This document shows positions 11,205-19,676 of a DNA stretch of 64,000 bases, in pieces. Made by a program: the position numbers and the translations under genes. The notes beneath the pieces are model-generated. The model was not told the origin of the DNA. It ran no database searches and was given only the letters and a program-made list of their open reading frames with translations. Source of the stretch: Terebella lapidaria (Eukaryota; Annelida; Polychaeta; Terebellida; Terebellidae). The stretch spans positions 3,261,667 through 3,325,666 of the forward strand of contig OX424568.1 of assembly GCA_949152475.1 (NCBI GenBank). The letters run 5' to 3'. Numbering within the stretch: the stretch's first letter is position 1; each line of letters starts with the position of its first letter.

Positions 11205-11920
11205 CAGTGGCGGATCCAGTGTGGAGGGGTGGGGAAAAAAATGACCGTAACGAAAATCGATAGGCTACGGCACATACACAAAGATTACCGTGGTGTAATA
11301 TGACATGTTACCTACAGATTACTTTACCGGAATCACGCAAAACAAAAAGACCATTGGAAACCGATTGTCCAGGCCTATATAGGCCTATAAACACTTTGCT
11401 GTGGGACCAACTCTCAGATCTGGAGTTGGTCGGACCCCATAGAAACATAGTACGATCGAATTAATAGAGAGGATGCCCCCCCCCCCCCCCCTACAAAAAG
11501 GGTGGGGATGAAGTTTGTATTACTTTCGTGAGCTCCCCCCCCCCCCCTACAAAAAGGGTGGAGATGAAGTATGTATTACTTTCGTGAGCTTTGAAGCTTG
11601 TAAAAATGCAATGCATCAGATCTAGCAACTTTGCAAATTAAAATGTGAGGTGGATTTTTCAGTTGACCAAAAAATATATTTTCGACTGTACATTCTCGAA
11701 AAATTGTATTCCTATGGAAATGCACATGGACATATGCACACAGAGCCCAAAACGAAAACGTTCTTACTCTTTGAATCCAGAACACTACAGTAGTACTGAA
11801 CCAACCCAAATCCCGGACCGCATGTTTCAGCTCGCTTGTGCCCCTCTTACAAAAATTATGCTACAACGCTGTTCAGTGCCCCCCCCCCCCCCCCCAATGA
11901 AAATCCTGGATCCGCCACTG
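11205..11920. mobile_element. hAT-type MITE, 716 bp
   Basis: The terminal inverted repeat CAGTGGCGGATCCAG (11205-11219) pairs exactly with CTGGATCCGCCACTG (11906-11920). The flanks TATGCAGA and CATGCAGA make an 8-bp target duplication with one mismatch. Both features are hAT hallmarks. The interior has three poly-C runs and a direct duplication of about 58 bp around 11480-11590, and no transposase. Confidence 0.8.
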
Positions 11921-12422
11921 CATGCAGAGCGAGATACATGCACTATATAAACACCGCGCGGGCCTAGCAGCTGATCTCTGCATCAAATGACAAGCCCCTT
12001 TAGGCCTATCTCTACCCAGCAAACAAAATCACGTGGTCACCATGTAGTCACAACGTAACACTGAAGTTGAATGTACGTAATACTGTCACGTAGTTACCAC
12101 GTGAATGTGTGAACACTTTTCCTCGTTGCATTCACGTAATAAAACTACGTTGCATTATCACCTTTTGATCACCAAATATTCACTTGAAATATTGACTGTA
12201 TATTTTCAGCATTTTGTCAGCAATAACAAGCCTTTTTTTAAACAAAAAATCTTTATTCACATGTACGTGTACAATCTTCAGTCCCCATCGCTTTTTTTCT
12301 TCAAAATGTTTTTTTCACGTGTATGTGTACAATTTTCAGTCACCATCGCTAGACACATCATCGCCATCAATGCGTCTCTCATCTGTCTTCTTCTGCTGCA
12401 ATTCAGAGTGAATCCACATTTG
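11921..12422. other. No gene seen; ACGT-rich short-element end
   Basis: TACCCAGCAAACA at 12013 with ACGT-rich sequence after it resembles one end of a MITE. Its mirror image lies at 29921-29933. Two related blocks ending TGTACAATYTTCAGT at about 12270 and 12330 form a short direct repeat. Confidence 0.35.
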
Positions 12423-12990
12423 TACTCGGATTTTTCTAACTCGTTTACACTGTTTTTCGCTAATATTTTTGTGATGCTAAATGCTATTGGTCTATAACTT
12501 GGCATACTTCACATGGGAGTCAAACGGCAATTTTCTACCAAATTTCAGACAGCTATCGCGAAAATTGAAAGAGTTGGCAATCTACCCCAATGTTAAATTT
12601 AGCTTTATTATTTATTTTCTGGGCCCGCACACAATTTTGTGCATTTGCTCGGTTTTGTAGCGGAGCAATGTTTCAAAATCAACATGTTTGTGTAGCATAC
12701 ACCCCAGTGTATCTTCTGGTTCAAATTAACAAGAATATTTCGAATCCTGATGAATGTAAACAGGACCAATTCCTCGACTATGCTCAGATTCTCGAGGTCC
12801 CGTTTTGGGCTGAAATTTAACATTGAGGTAGATTGCCAACTTTTTCAATTTTCGCGTTAGCTGTCTGAAATTTGATAGAAAATTGCCGTTTGACTCCCAG
12901 GTGAAGTATGCCAAGTTATAGAACGATAGCATTTAGCATCACAAAAATATTAGCGAAAAACAGTGTAAACGAGTTAGAAAAATCGGAGTA
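12423..12990. mobile_element. Foldback MITE, copy 1
   Basis: Arms of about 165 bp pair with each other, starting TACTCSGATTTTTCTAACTC. A second copy of the family is at 43224-43768. This copy lies just downstream of exon 13050-13156, probably in an intron. No coding capacity. Confidence 0.7.
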
Positions 12991-13049
12991 TAGAACTACT
13001 GGTAGCCAAAGACAATACTCAGATTAGCCATTCTGTTCCATCCTCTTAC

Positions 13050-13156
13050 CTTGTACTTTGTTCCACCCTTTTGCTTGGGTGTGTGCTTCAGAGTTTCTGA
13101 TATTTGTAGCTCAACTTCTGCCACTTTGGCAGTCGGGAAGTTCGCCATCACTGAAC
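13050..13156 (-). CDS. DUF4806-like gene, exon with the C-terminal half of the domain
   Basis: Minus-strand exon bounded by an acceptor (CAATTACAG before 13156) and a strong donor (AAG/GTAAGA at 13050/13049). It enters in the phase left by exon 13888-13726 and reads SVMANFPTAKVAEVELQISE, then ETLKHTPKQKGGTKYK. This fits the second half of the DUF4806 family, an acidic helix with spaced glutamates followed by a basic, glycine-containing tail. The domain's function is unknown; it occurs in many invertebrate proteins, often in repeat-rich settings. The 3' continuation of the gene was not located. Confidence 0.7.
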
Positions 13157-13725
13157 CTGTAATTGTAATTAGTACATTCACATAAAGATACGAGTATTTA
13201 TTGTATACTGTGCAGTAAAGAACTAGACATATTGTCGCAAAGGTGACTAGGGTGTATCTCCGTACTTTAAACACCCCGACGACAGGAAGTGCAATTGCCA
13301 TAAAATAATTTAAAGATCAAGGTCATTTTTCTTTTATTTAAGTAGGTATTTCAATAGTATATCACAAATGACAATCCAATATCAGAGTTTGAGGCTTTTA
13401 TAACAGAAAATGAGGTTAGAAGTCAGTTTGACCTTGAAAGGTCATCCAAGGTCACCACTTGAAAGGCCATGACTTCCTATAAGCGTTCAATAGTAACATA
13501 GGCTCTATCTGATAACCATGAAAATTTATAGGCATCAAGAACAAACCCCATAAAATGCCCATACCAAATTACAAAGCAATATATGCAAAACTGTGACCTG
13601 TAGTGCGATTACGTCAAAACTCTGCGGACGCGGACGGGGGTGCGGACGACATAGGAACATGGCCAAAACCATAGTATCTCCAATATTCAGAGATACAATG
13701 AATTTTATGGACGAAGAAGACTTAC
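13157..13725 (-). other. Intron of the DUF4806-like gene
   Basis: A 569-bp intron with GTAAGT at the 5' end (13725-13720) and CAG at the 3' end. Open frames reported through it continue past these sites only by chance. Confidence 0.65.
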
Positions 13726-13888
13726 GGACAGCTAATTTGTACAAATTCTTTCGTTCCATGAAGGACTCTTTTTTCCGCCTCCCTTGCAAGCTGAAAGACT
13801 CCCAGACCTGATTCGTCCCGATTTTCCTCAGGATTCTACGGGCAGCACAGCCCACATCTCTTCCTCCAAGCATGGAGAGGAATTTTCT
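13726..13888 (-). CDS. DUF4806-like gene, exon with the N-terminal half of the domain
   Basis: A 163-bp exon. The acceptor is CAAATTCATTTCAG before 13888; the donor is TGTCC/GTAAGT at 13726/13725. It starts in phase 0 as RKFLSMLGGRDVGCAARRIL and goes on to TNQVWESFSLQGRRKKESF and LYKLAV. The LGG-x-x-V..RRIL..TNxV..SFxxxG..KK..F..LYK pattern is what I know of the DUF4806 consensus. One leftover base joins in frame with the next exon. It is the clearest evidence in this window for a spliced gene not encoded by a retrotransposon. Confidence 0.75.
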
Positions 13889-14018
13889 CTGAAATGAATT
13901 TGAGTTGAACAGCTTTCAAATTAAAAAACTGTACATATGGACAAACAAGCCTTCCAGCTTGGCGGTCCATCCAGATTTATTACATATCGTGCATGATATA
14001 TGATACTGTCAAACTAAC

Positions 14019-14038
14019 CATGCGTTCTCTGAAAATAG
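14019..14038 (-). CDS. DUF4806-like gene, 3' piece of the exon split by LTR element copy A
   Basis: The 20 bp left of copy A continue the reading frame of 26615-26432 once one copy of the target duplication (ATAG) is discounted. They end at a donor-like ATG/GTTAGT at 14019/14018. The residues FRERM and then RKFLSMLGG in the next exon match the family pattern in which a short charged segment precedes the LGG motif. The following intron (14018-13889) is 130 bp. Confidence 0.6.
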
Positions 14039-15427
14039 TGTAACGGGTTTGCACCCTTCTGTGACGTCTTGATGAACCGGTTTTCTTGGGAGGTGGGTGA
14101 GTTATTGTTTAACCGGAGCTGAAACGGTAAAACTCCGGGAAACTGCTACTGCTGTACGGTTGAACTCCGGCTAGAAGTCTCTAAGGGTGGTAGCGTGGTC
14201 TGGAATGGACCTCTTAACCGTTGTCCGACTGCTAATCTGCAACTGCACCTGTAAAGTAAGGATCCGGAGGCGTTTCCGTCTCCGGGTACTACAACTGCTC
14301 CATCGGGAAACCGCTTTACTGCAACAGCTCCGTCGTTTTCCGTCTTACTGCAAACTGCGACTGCGCCTGGAATTAAGAATCCGGGAACGTTGCCGTTTCC
14401 GAATACTGCAACCGCTCTGCCAGGTTCCGCCGCACTGCAATCTGCTCCGGTTGGCTCCGCCTCACTGCAACCTGGTACCGCACCTGAAATGGAGTATCTC
14501 GGAAGTGTTCTCACTTCCGGTTACCGCAACCGCTCCGTCAGGCACTGCCTCTGCAACTCCGTCGTCCGGTACCGCCTCTGCAACTGCTTTGTCGTTCCCG
14601 TCTCCGCAACTGCTCCGTCCGATACCGCCTCCGTAGTTGCTCCGTTGAATTCCACCTCCGTCTCCGTCTCCGTCTCCTGCCTCGGTGATCTGGGTTCTTG
14701 GATCACCCTAAGACGTCGTTACAACTTGGTCTTAACCGACTGTAGTCTTATCTCCCTTTACTCCGTATAACTGTCTTTTCCGGGAAACTAACTTTATTAT
14801 AACTTCCAGTTCCCTAACGAACACGGAAAAACAACTCGGTTGAAGTTTTCATGTTTATTTTCCAAGTTCACAGTCGGAAGACTTAACTGCTATCATCTGG
14901 ATGACTCTATCCGGAACAAGGGAGTACTCTGCTATGGGAGAAGGGGTCTGCACAGGTCGACGTCAGGACACCAACTCCGCCGTCCGCTGTGAAGCGGGGG
15001 CTTTTATAGACCTGAGACCCACGTCACGTGACCAACCTATTGTGACGTCATAGTCCGCCAAAACACTGATATTTTCCGGATTTCTAAAAACACTCTAGAA
15101 CCAATCAGTGGCTGACACGTCACCTTTTAAACCGAAAACGAGGCTGATCACATGACCTTCCGGAAATAACGTCATTACGTTTTTGTACTCCATTGTTCCG
15201 GCTCCGTGTCCGGTTCCGTCTCCGTCTCCGGATCCGTCTCCGGCTTTTACCAACATCATAAATTACTAAGTTCCGAGACGGAAAACCTTTAAAACATTAA
15301 CAATACGGAACCGTATGAACCTTTAAACACATATACACCCTAATAAACGGTTATTTAACCATAATATGACAAAACACTAACATAATTACCTAGGGGAAAC
15401 CTTTGGGTACGCCCCAAAACCGTTACA
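14039..15427 (-). repeat. 3' LTR of copy A
   Basis: 1389 bp. On the element strand it begins TGTAACGGTTTTGGGGCG and ends GGGTGCAAACCCGTTACA. AATAAA-type signals at 14859-14854 and 14798-14793 would serve 3' processing. The right half carries the TATA box (15008-15002). The low-coordinate half is CT-rich with TCCGTC repeats that create long accidental frames. Confidence 0.95.
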
Positions 15428-15440
15428 CTCCCCCTTCCTT
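15428..15440 (-). other. Polypurine tract of copy A
   Basis: On the element strand AAGGAAGGGGGAG abuts the 3' LTR, in the usual place for the plus-strand primer. Confidence 0.85.
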
Positions 15441-15704
15441 AGACTCTGTTCGTCCCGAACAGAACAATATCACATATATACAAATTGTCAACCGTTAAAC
15501 TGTCCGTAAAATCAAACACAACTTGTCTCCGTGATCCGGGTACTGGTATCTCTTAACTAGTTTACCGTCACTGTACCCGGATATTTTGCTTGTTCCGTTT
15601 CCCACTTTTTTTAACTCTTAATTATACTAGAATCCGGGAAACGGTTCTTCTTTCTTCTCCTTGCGCCGACTTGACTTGCGACGACTTGCGACGACTTGCG
15701 ACGA

Positions 15705-17552
15705 CTACTGCCCACCAGTATCACGGCGCGAACTGCTCCCCGACGGCGGACGCGGTGGAAAGGTCTGTGGTACCAACGGTCGTCCGAAGCTTGTTCCTCT
15801 GGCATCAACCGGGAGAAGATCCGGATCATGGAGGCTCCACTGGGGCGGGACGTAGAATCCATTCCTGAGGCGTTCGTCCCGGATGGACCAATCTGGAATC
15901 CGGACGATCTGACGGGTCGGGACGAGACCAAACGGTGACTCTCTCTGCTCCATGATCTCCACGTAGACGCCGGAGTCTCTCATCTCGGCTGGCCCCCACT
16001 GCTCCGGTCCCCAACGTACTGCATAGTATCTGGCGTGCTCCGGGACTGCGGGTGCAAAGACGGAAGCGCTCCGTCCCCCAATATTCACCGGGAAACAATG
16101 TGACGGACACGGTTGAGTTGAAGGACCGCCAAACGGGTAGAATGTGTAGGGTGGACTCTGGGTTGGCGCTCGGACTTGGCTCCTTCCGGACCGCTCACTG
16201 GAAGACTGTCGAGGCCGGGTCTCCACCGGAGACAGGATTCCGGGTGTAGCTCTGGCTTGGTCTACCAGGATACTCCTCCGGGCTCTCTGCACGTCCGCAT
16301 GGCTTCGTTCAGACGCGGAAGACTCCATTCCGTCATCTCTAGCCGCTGAACTGGTTCTGCTTCCGGCTACTGCTTGAATGGTTGCCGGCAAAGTTCGCTC
16401 CGTGGATCCTCGGGTCTCCGTCTCACTGCCAGCTCTGCTCCGGTTTCCGCCTTCCGTTTTGGTCTCCGGTCTGCCTCCTGATCTGCCAATGGGTCTGCTG
16501 TCCGCTCGGCTATCTGCTCTGCTATCTGCTCTATCTGCTCTGCTATCGGCTCGGCTATCTGCTCGGCCGCTGGATCTGATTTCTGCTCCGCCTCCGGGCC
16601 GGACAATCACACTGCTCACTGCTCTGCCACTGCTAGTTGTTCTCGGAGGTGGACTCCGGAAAAGGTCTTCCTCATCGTCTCGGCTCTGCATTTCCGCAAT
16701 GTCCGCCACTCCCACTTCTGCCGTTGCTCCGCTGGAACCTTCCTCCAACAGCCGGAACTTGTAGTCATACACCCCCTTGCCTTTTCCCTTGACGCTGCCT
16801 CCGGAAGACTTGGGTGGGGTGTGTCGTTTCTCCTCTCGACCACGTTCTCCGCCTCGGTCCTTGGCTCGCTCCGGGCTCTCCTTCCTATATTCTCGGCGTT
16901 GATGGCGTCCGGATTTATCCGGCGAACGGCTGCGACTCCGCTTCTTTCCGCGGTCTCGATCTGCTCCGGTACCTCGAGATGGGTCAGGGCTGTTTTTCCG
17001 GGAGGTGTTCCGGGAAGAACTCCGGGTCACAGGCGGCTTAACCGGCTTCGGGTCTCCTGGTTCTTGCAACTCGTCTTCACTTGCCATGATTTTCAGCTCC
17101 GCTTCCTCTTCCGAACTGCTCTCCGCCTCCGTGGACGAAACGTCGGCTGCTAGTGTGGCCACCGACTGGGTACCGGAACGGTACCGGGTCCGGGACGAAA
17201 CCGAACCTCCCGACTCCGACTCCGTATCCGACAACTGGTCAAGCCGTGTTACCGGCTTCTTGCTTTTCCGTGGGGTCATCTTGGACCGGAGGCTTTTCTC
17301 CTCAAACTGCTCTCTGCCCACCCTCAGTCGAATCGGGTTTGCGTCCATTGCGTGCCGGGACTGCAGATGCTTCTGTGTTCCCTCTTTCCGTCTGCTCCAA
17401 TGGTCACACTGCGGACAGGCGAAGACGGTGACTTCACTTGTGTGCTGCTCCGTGACATGCCGGAGCAACGTGTGCTTGCTCTTGAACTCTAGGTTGCAGT
17501 CTCCACACCGGTGAGGGCGGGGCTTGCGGGGTGTTGTCTTTACTTTCGGCAT
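15705..17552 (-). CDS. ORF4 of copy A: zinc-finger and SR-rich accessory protein
   Basis: 615 codons. The first 70 residues hold two C2H2 fingers (C16-C19-H32-H37 and C46-C49-H62-H67). A serine/acidic segment follows, then an arginine/serine-rich basic region (about 190-250), a run of RADS repeats (about 335-355) and a C-terminal 150-residue region with many W, P and aromatic residues that I do not recognise. The make-up suggests a nuclear nucleic-acid-binding regulator. No such gene is standard in Ty3/gypsy elements. It lies between ORF3 and the 3' LTR and has its own TATA-type promoter about 80 bp upstream of the ATG. Copy B has a 619-codon version that differs mainly in RADS repeat number. 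Confidence 0.85.
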   Translation of the reverse strand: MPKVKTTPRKPRPHRCGDCNLEFKSKHTLLRHVTEQHTSEVTVFACPQCDHWSRRKEGTQKHLQSRHAMDANPIRLRVGREQFEEKSLRSKMTPRKSKKPVTRLDQLSDTESESGGSVSSRTRYRSGTQSVATLAADVSSTEAESSSEEEAELKIMASEDELQEPGDPKPVKPPVTRSSSRNTSRKNSPDPSRGTGADRDRGKKRSRSRSPDKSGRHQRREYRKESPERAKDRGGERGREEKRHTPPKSSGGSVKGKGKGVYDYKFRLLEEGSSGATAEVGVADIAEMQSRDDEEDLFRSPPPRTTSSGRAVSSVIVRPGGGAEIRSSGRADSRADSRADRADSRADSRADSRPIGRSGGRPETKTEGGNRSRAGSETETRGSTERTLPATIQAVAGSRTSSAARDDGMESSASERSHADVQRARRSILVDQARATPGILSPVETRPRQSSSERSGRSQVRAPTQSPPYTFYPFGGPSTQPCPSHCFPVNIGGRSASVFAPAVPEHARYYAVRWGPEQWGPAEMRDSGVYVEIMEQRESPFGLVPTRQIVRIPDWSIRDERLRNGFYVPPQWSLHDPDLLPVDARGTSFGRPLVPQTFPPRPPSGSSSRRDTGGQ

Positions 17553-17630
17553 TCTGATTCTCTGCTTTGTGTCGATGTTGACTCAGCTACAGCAAACTGC
17601 CTTCTGCATCCGGTAACAGCTAACTGCCCC

Positions 17631-17680
17631 TTTTATAGTCTCGGGAAGTCACGTGACTGGCTTATCTGCTTGATGATTGG
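17631..17680 (-). promoter_or_regulatory. Predicted internal promoter for ORF4, copy A
   Basis: Read on the minus strand: CCAAT (17680-17676), GATAA, GTCACGTGAC (17657-17648) and TATAAAA (17637-17631), with the ORF4 ATG at 17552. The spacing between E-box and TATA is 11 bp, close to that in the LTR and the ORF3 promoter. Confidence 0.65.
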
Positions 17681-17727
17681 CTGCTCAGCAAACTGCAACT
17701 CCTCCTGGTGGTCTTCTTGGATAAATA

Positions 17728-17730
<3 letters not shown>

Positions 17731-17762
<32 letters not shown>
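17731..17762 (-). repeat. Internal poly(A) tract after ORF3, copy A
   Basis: 32 A on the element strand, about 100 bp after the ORF3 stop. The same tract is 40 A long in copy B. Confidence 0.9.
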
Positions 17763-17859
17763 CGTGTTGTTGCTGCTAACTGCCACCGCTTCTTCCGTCT
17801 CCGCCAAACTGCCAACCGCCTCCGTCAACCGCTATACTGCCAACCGCCTCCGTCTACTT

Positions 17860-18624
17860 TCACACTGCCTTCGCTTCCGTCCAGGAGTCCTCATCTGCCG
17901 TCTCATACTCCGACTCATCCGTCTCCGGCTCCGAAGTGGGAGAAGGTGGTCTATATTCCCACACCCGGATCTCTGCCTCCCAGTCTTCCACCGGCTGATC
18001 TTCTTCTTCGGGTTTCTCCCAATCGTCTGCTTGATCCGGCATAACTGCTCTGACCGCCTCTGCAATTAGCTCCATCTCCTGATCCCAGCTTTCCGGAGGA
18101 GCGTCGTCGGCGGCCCGGAGACAGCCCTGTGGATCCGGAACCCATTCCGGGAGATCTAACTGCTCCGGTTGTCCGATGGGGGCGGCTGCTCCGGCATCCC
18201 AGTCAGGGCCAAACGGAAGCTGGTCCGCATAAGTTCCCGGAACTGTATTCTCCCTTGGTGACCGGGTGCAGAATCGCCGGAAGCGCCTATGCCGGGACTG
18301 CGTTGCTGTTCCCCGCCAGGCCGAATCAAAGGTTCCCACATGGTTGAGGGTGGCCTCGTCCTGAGGAGGACGGTTCCCGGAAGGGTACTTCCACCCGTGC
18401 ATCTCCCGGAGATGCCTCCTAAGGTCGTTCGCCCGGTTGCCATAGAAGGCACACAAACAGCAATGAAATCTCTGGGCTGGGCACACATGCCGTCTCCGGT
18501 CCCTCGCACTCTCAAACATCCGGTCACACCGCTTACACAGCCGGCTATAATCCAGTGGCTGCGGGGTTGCCCAATCTCTGCTCCGGCCGCGATCTTGTCT
18601 ATCAAGGAACGCCGAGTAGGCCAT
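17860..18624 (-). CDS. ORF3 of copy A: zinc-finger protein with acidic tail
   Basis: 254 codons. N-terminal zinc-finger pair: an atypical first finger (C30-C33...H46, possibly C48) and a canonical C2H2 (C55-C58-H71-H76) ending LRRHLREMHGW. The C-terminal 90 residues are strongly acidic with W, E and D (for example EEEDQPVEDWEAE). A DNA-binding head with an acidic tail is the usual build of a transcription activator, so it may act on the shared promoters of the element; this is inference. It is preceded by its own promoter-like block and followed by the poly(A) tract. Copy B encodes 261 residues because a 7-residue segment before the fingers is duplicated. Confidence 0.85.
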   Translation of the reverse strand: MAYSAFLDRQDRGRSRDWATPQPLDYSRLCKRCDRMFESARDRRRHVCPAQRFHCCLCAFYGNRANDLRRHLREMHGWKYPSGNRPPQDEATLNHVGTFDSAWRGTATQSRHRRFRRFCTRSPRENTVPGTYADQLPFGPDWDAGAAAPIGQPEQLDLPEWVPDPQGCLRAADDAPPESWDQEMELIAEAVRAVMPDQADDWEKPEEEDQPVEDWEAEIRVWEYRPPSPTSEPETDESEYETADEDSWTEAKAV

Positions 18625-19676
18625 TCCGGAAGGCCGGGAAACTGAAATTGTCGATCTACTGCACCGCTTTTACTGCACCGCTTCTGCGCCGCCTCTCCGG
18701 ACTGGTGGTCTTCCGGGAAACACTTAGTCGTTTTTCACTGCAAAATCTGTTGCTGCCGGAAAATGCTGGACTTGATTCGATTCCGCCAAACTTTGTCTGC
18801 GATGTGCACAGCTCGAGGTCTGCTCTCCAACTGCTGTCAGAGCCCGATTTCAAGGCCCTTATATACCCTTTCTGCTCACGTGATTTGAAAAGCTCCATGC
18901 TGATTGGCTGCCTCAGGAGTGACGTCACAATTATGCAAAAACTCAACCGTTAACCGAGAGGTGTCCGTCTCCGGCTCAACCGGCTTCTCCGGGTTTTTCC
19001 GGCTCCCTTTCAACTGCTTCTCCGAGCGAAGTATCTGCAATTTTGAAGTATCTCTGCCATCGGGAGGGTTGAAAAGAGTCTCAGCCAGTTGAATCTGCCT
19101 CTCAGGCGAACATCTAGACTGCAAGTTGGGCGTTTCCGCCATCTGTACTGCTTCGTCAACTGCATATCTGCTCACTGGTATTACTGCTTGTCGACACTGG
19201 AAACTGCATACATTCTTGTCCAGAAGGAGGGCCCTTCCTATCTGGAATGATGTTTCACCGCTTCTGTCGATCTGCAGCCGGTTTGCTGTCTCTGCTAAGT
19301 GGAAACTCCGGTTGGATGTCTACAGCCGGAAAATTTTTCCGTCTTAATTCTCTGAATACGGAAGACGTGTAGCTGCTTCTCTGGAGATACTAGACCGCTA
19401 ACCCAGGTTCTTCTGGACCCCTGGCCGCTACCCTGGACTGGTTGACTATGCGCTCAAACCAGTCAGAACCTCTAGGATGTCTCTATCCGGTCTCTGCACC
19501 GCTTTCCGCTCTGCTTCCTTTCTCCGCCCTGTTTCCGGAACCAGCACTTGCTCACTGCTCCGACTTCTTGCGGTCGCTCTCTGCCGGAACTCAACGTTTT
19601 ACCAGGGTCTCAGCTATCTCCTTCTCCTGCTCTACAGCTCACTCCGTCTTCTCATAATTCTGCGTCCTCTGCGGCT
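18625..19676 (-). other. pol-ORF3 spacer of copy A
   Basis: About 1.05 kb without a coding frame on the element strand. It contains the ORF3 promoter and would form the ORF3 5' leader of about 200 nt. Confidence 0.6.
18859..18927 (-). promoter_or_regulatory. Predicted internal promoter for ORF3, copy A
   Basis: Read on the minus strand: CRE TGACGTCA (18927-18920), CCAAT (18907-18903), CACGTG (18882-18877) and TATATAA (18865-18859). The ORF3 ATG is about 235 bp downstream. This is the same set of boxes as in the LTR. Confidence 0.7.

Noticed and set aside
13535-13873. Single 112-codon minus-strand gene
   Set aside because: The frame runs past a strong GTAAGT donor. The family match is confined to the part before it, and the domain continues in the exon at 13156, so it is an exon and not a gene by itself.
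14187-14770. Long plus-strand open frames inside the LTR (also at 25191-25774, 51908-52422 and 62959-63473)
   Set aside because: They arise from CT-rich, TCCGTC-repeated sequence, overlap one another in several frames and repeat with each LTR. They show no domain and lie on the strand opposite to the element.
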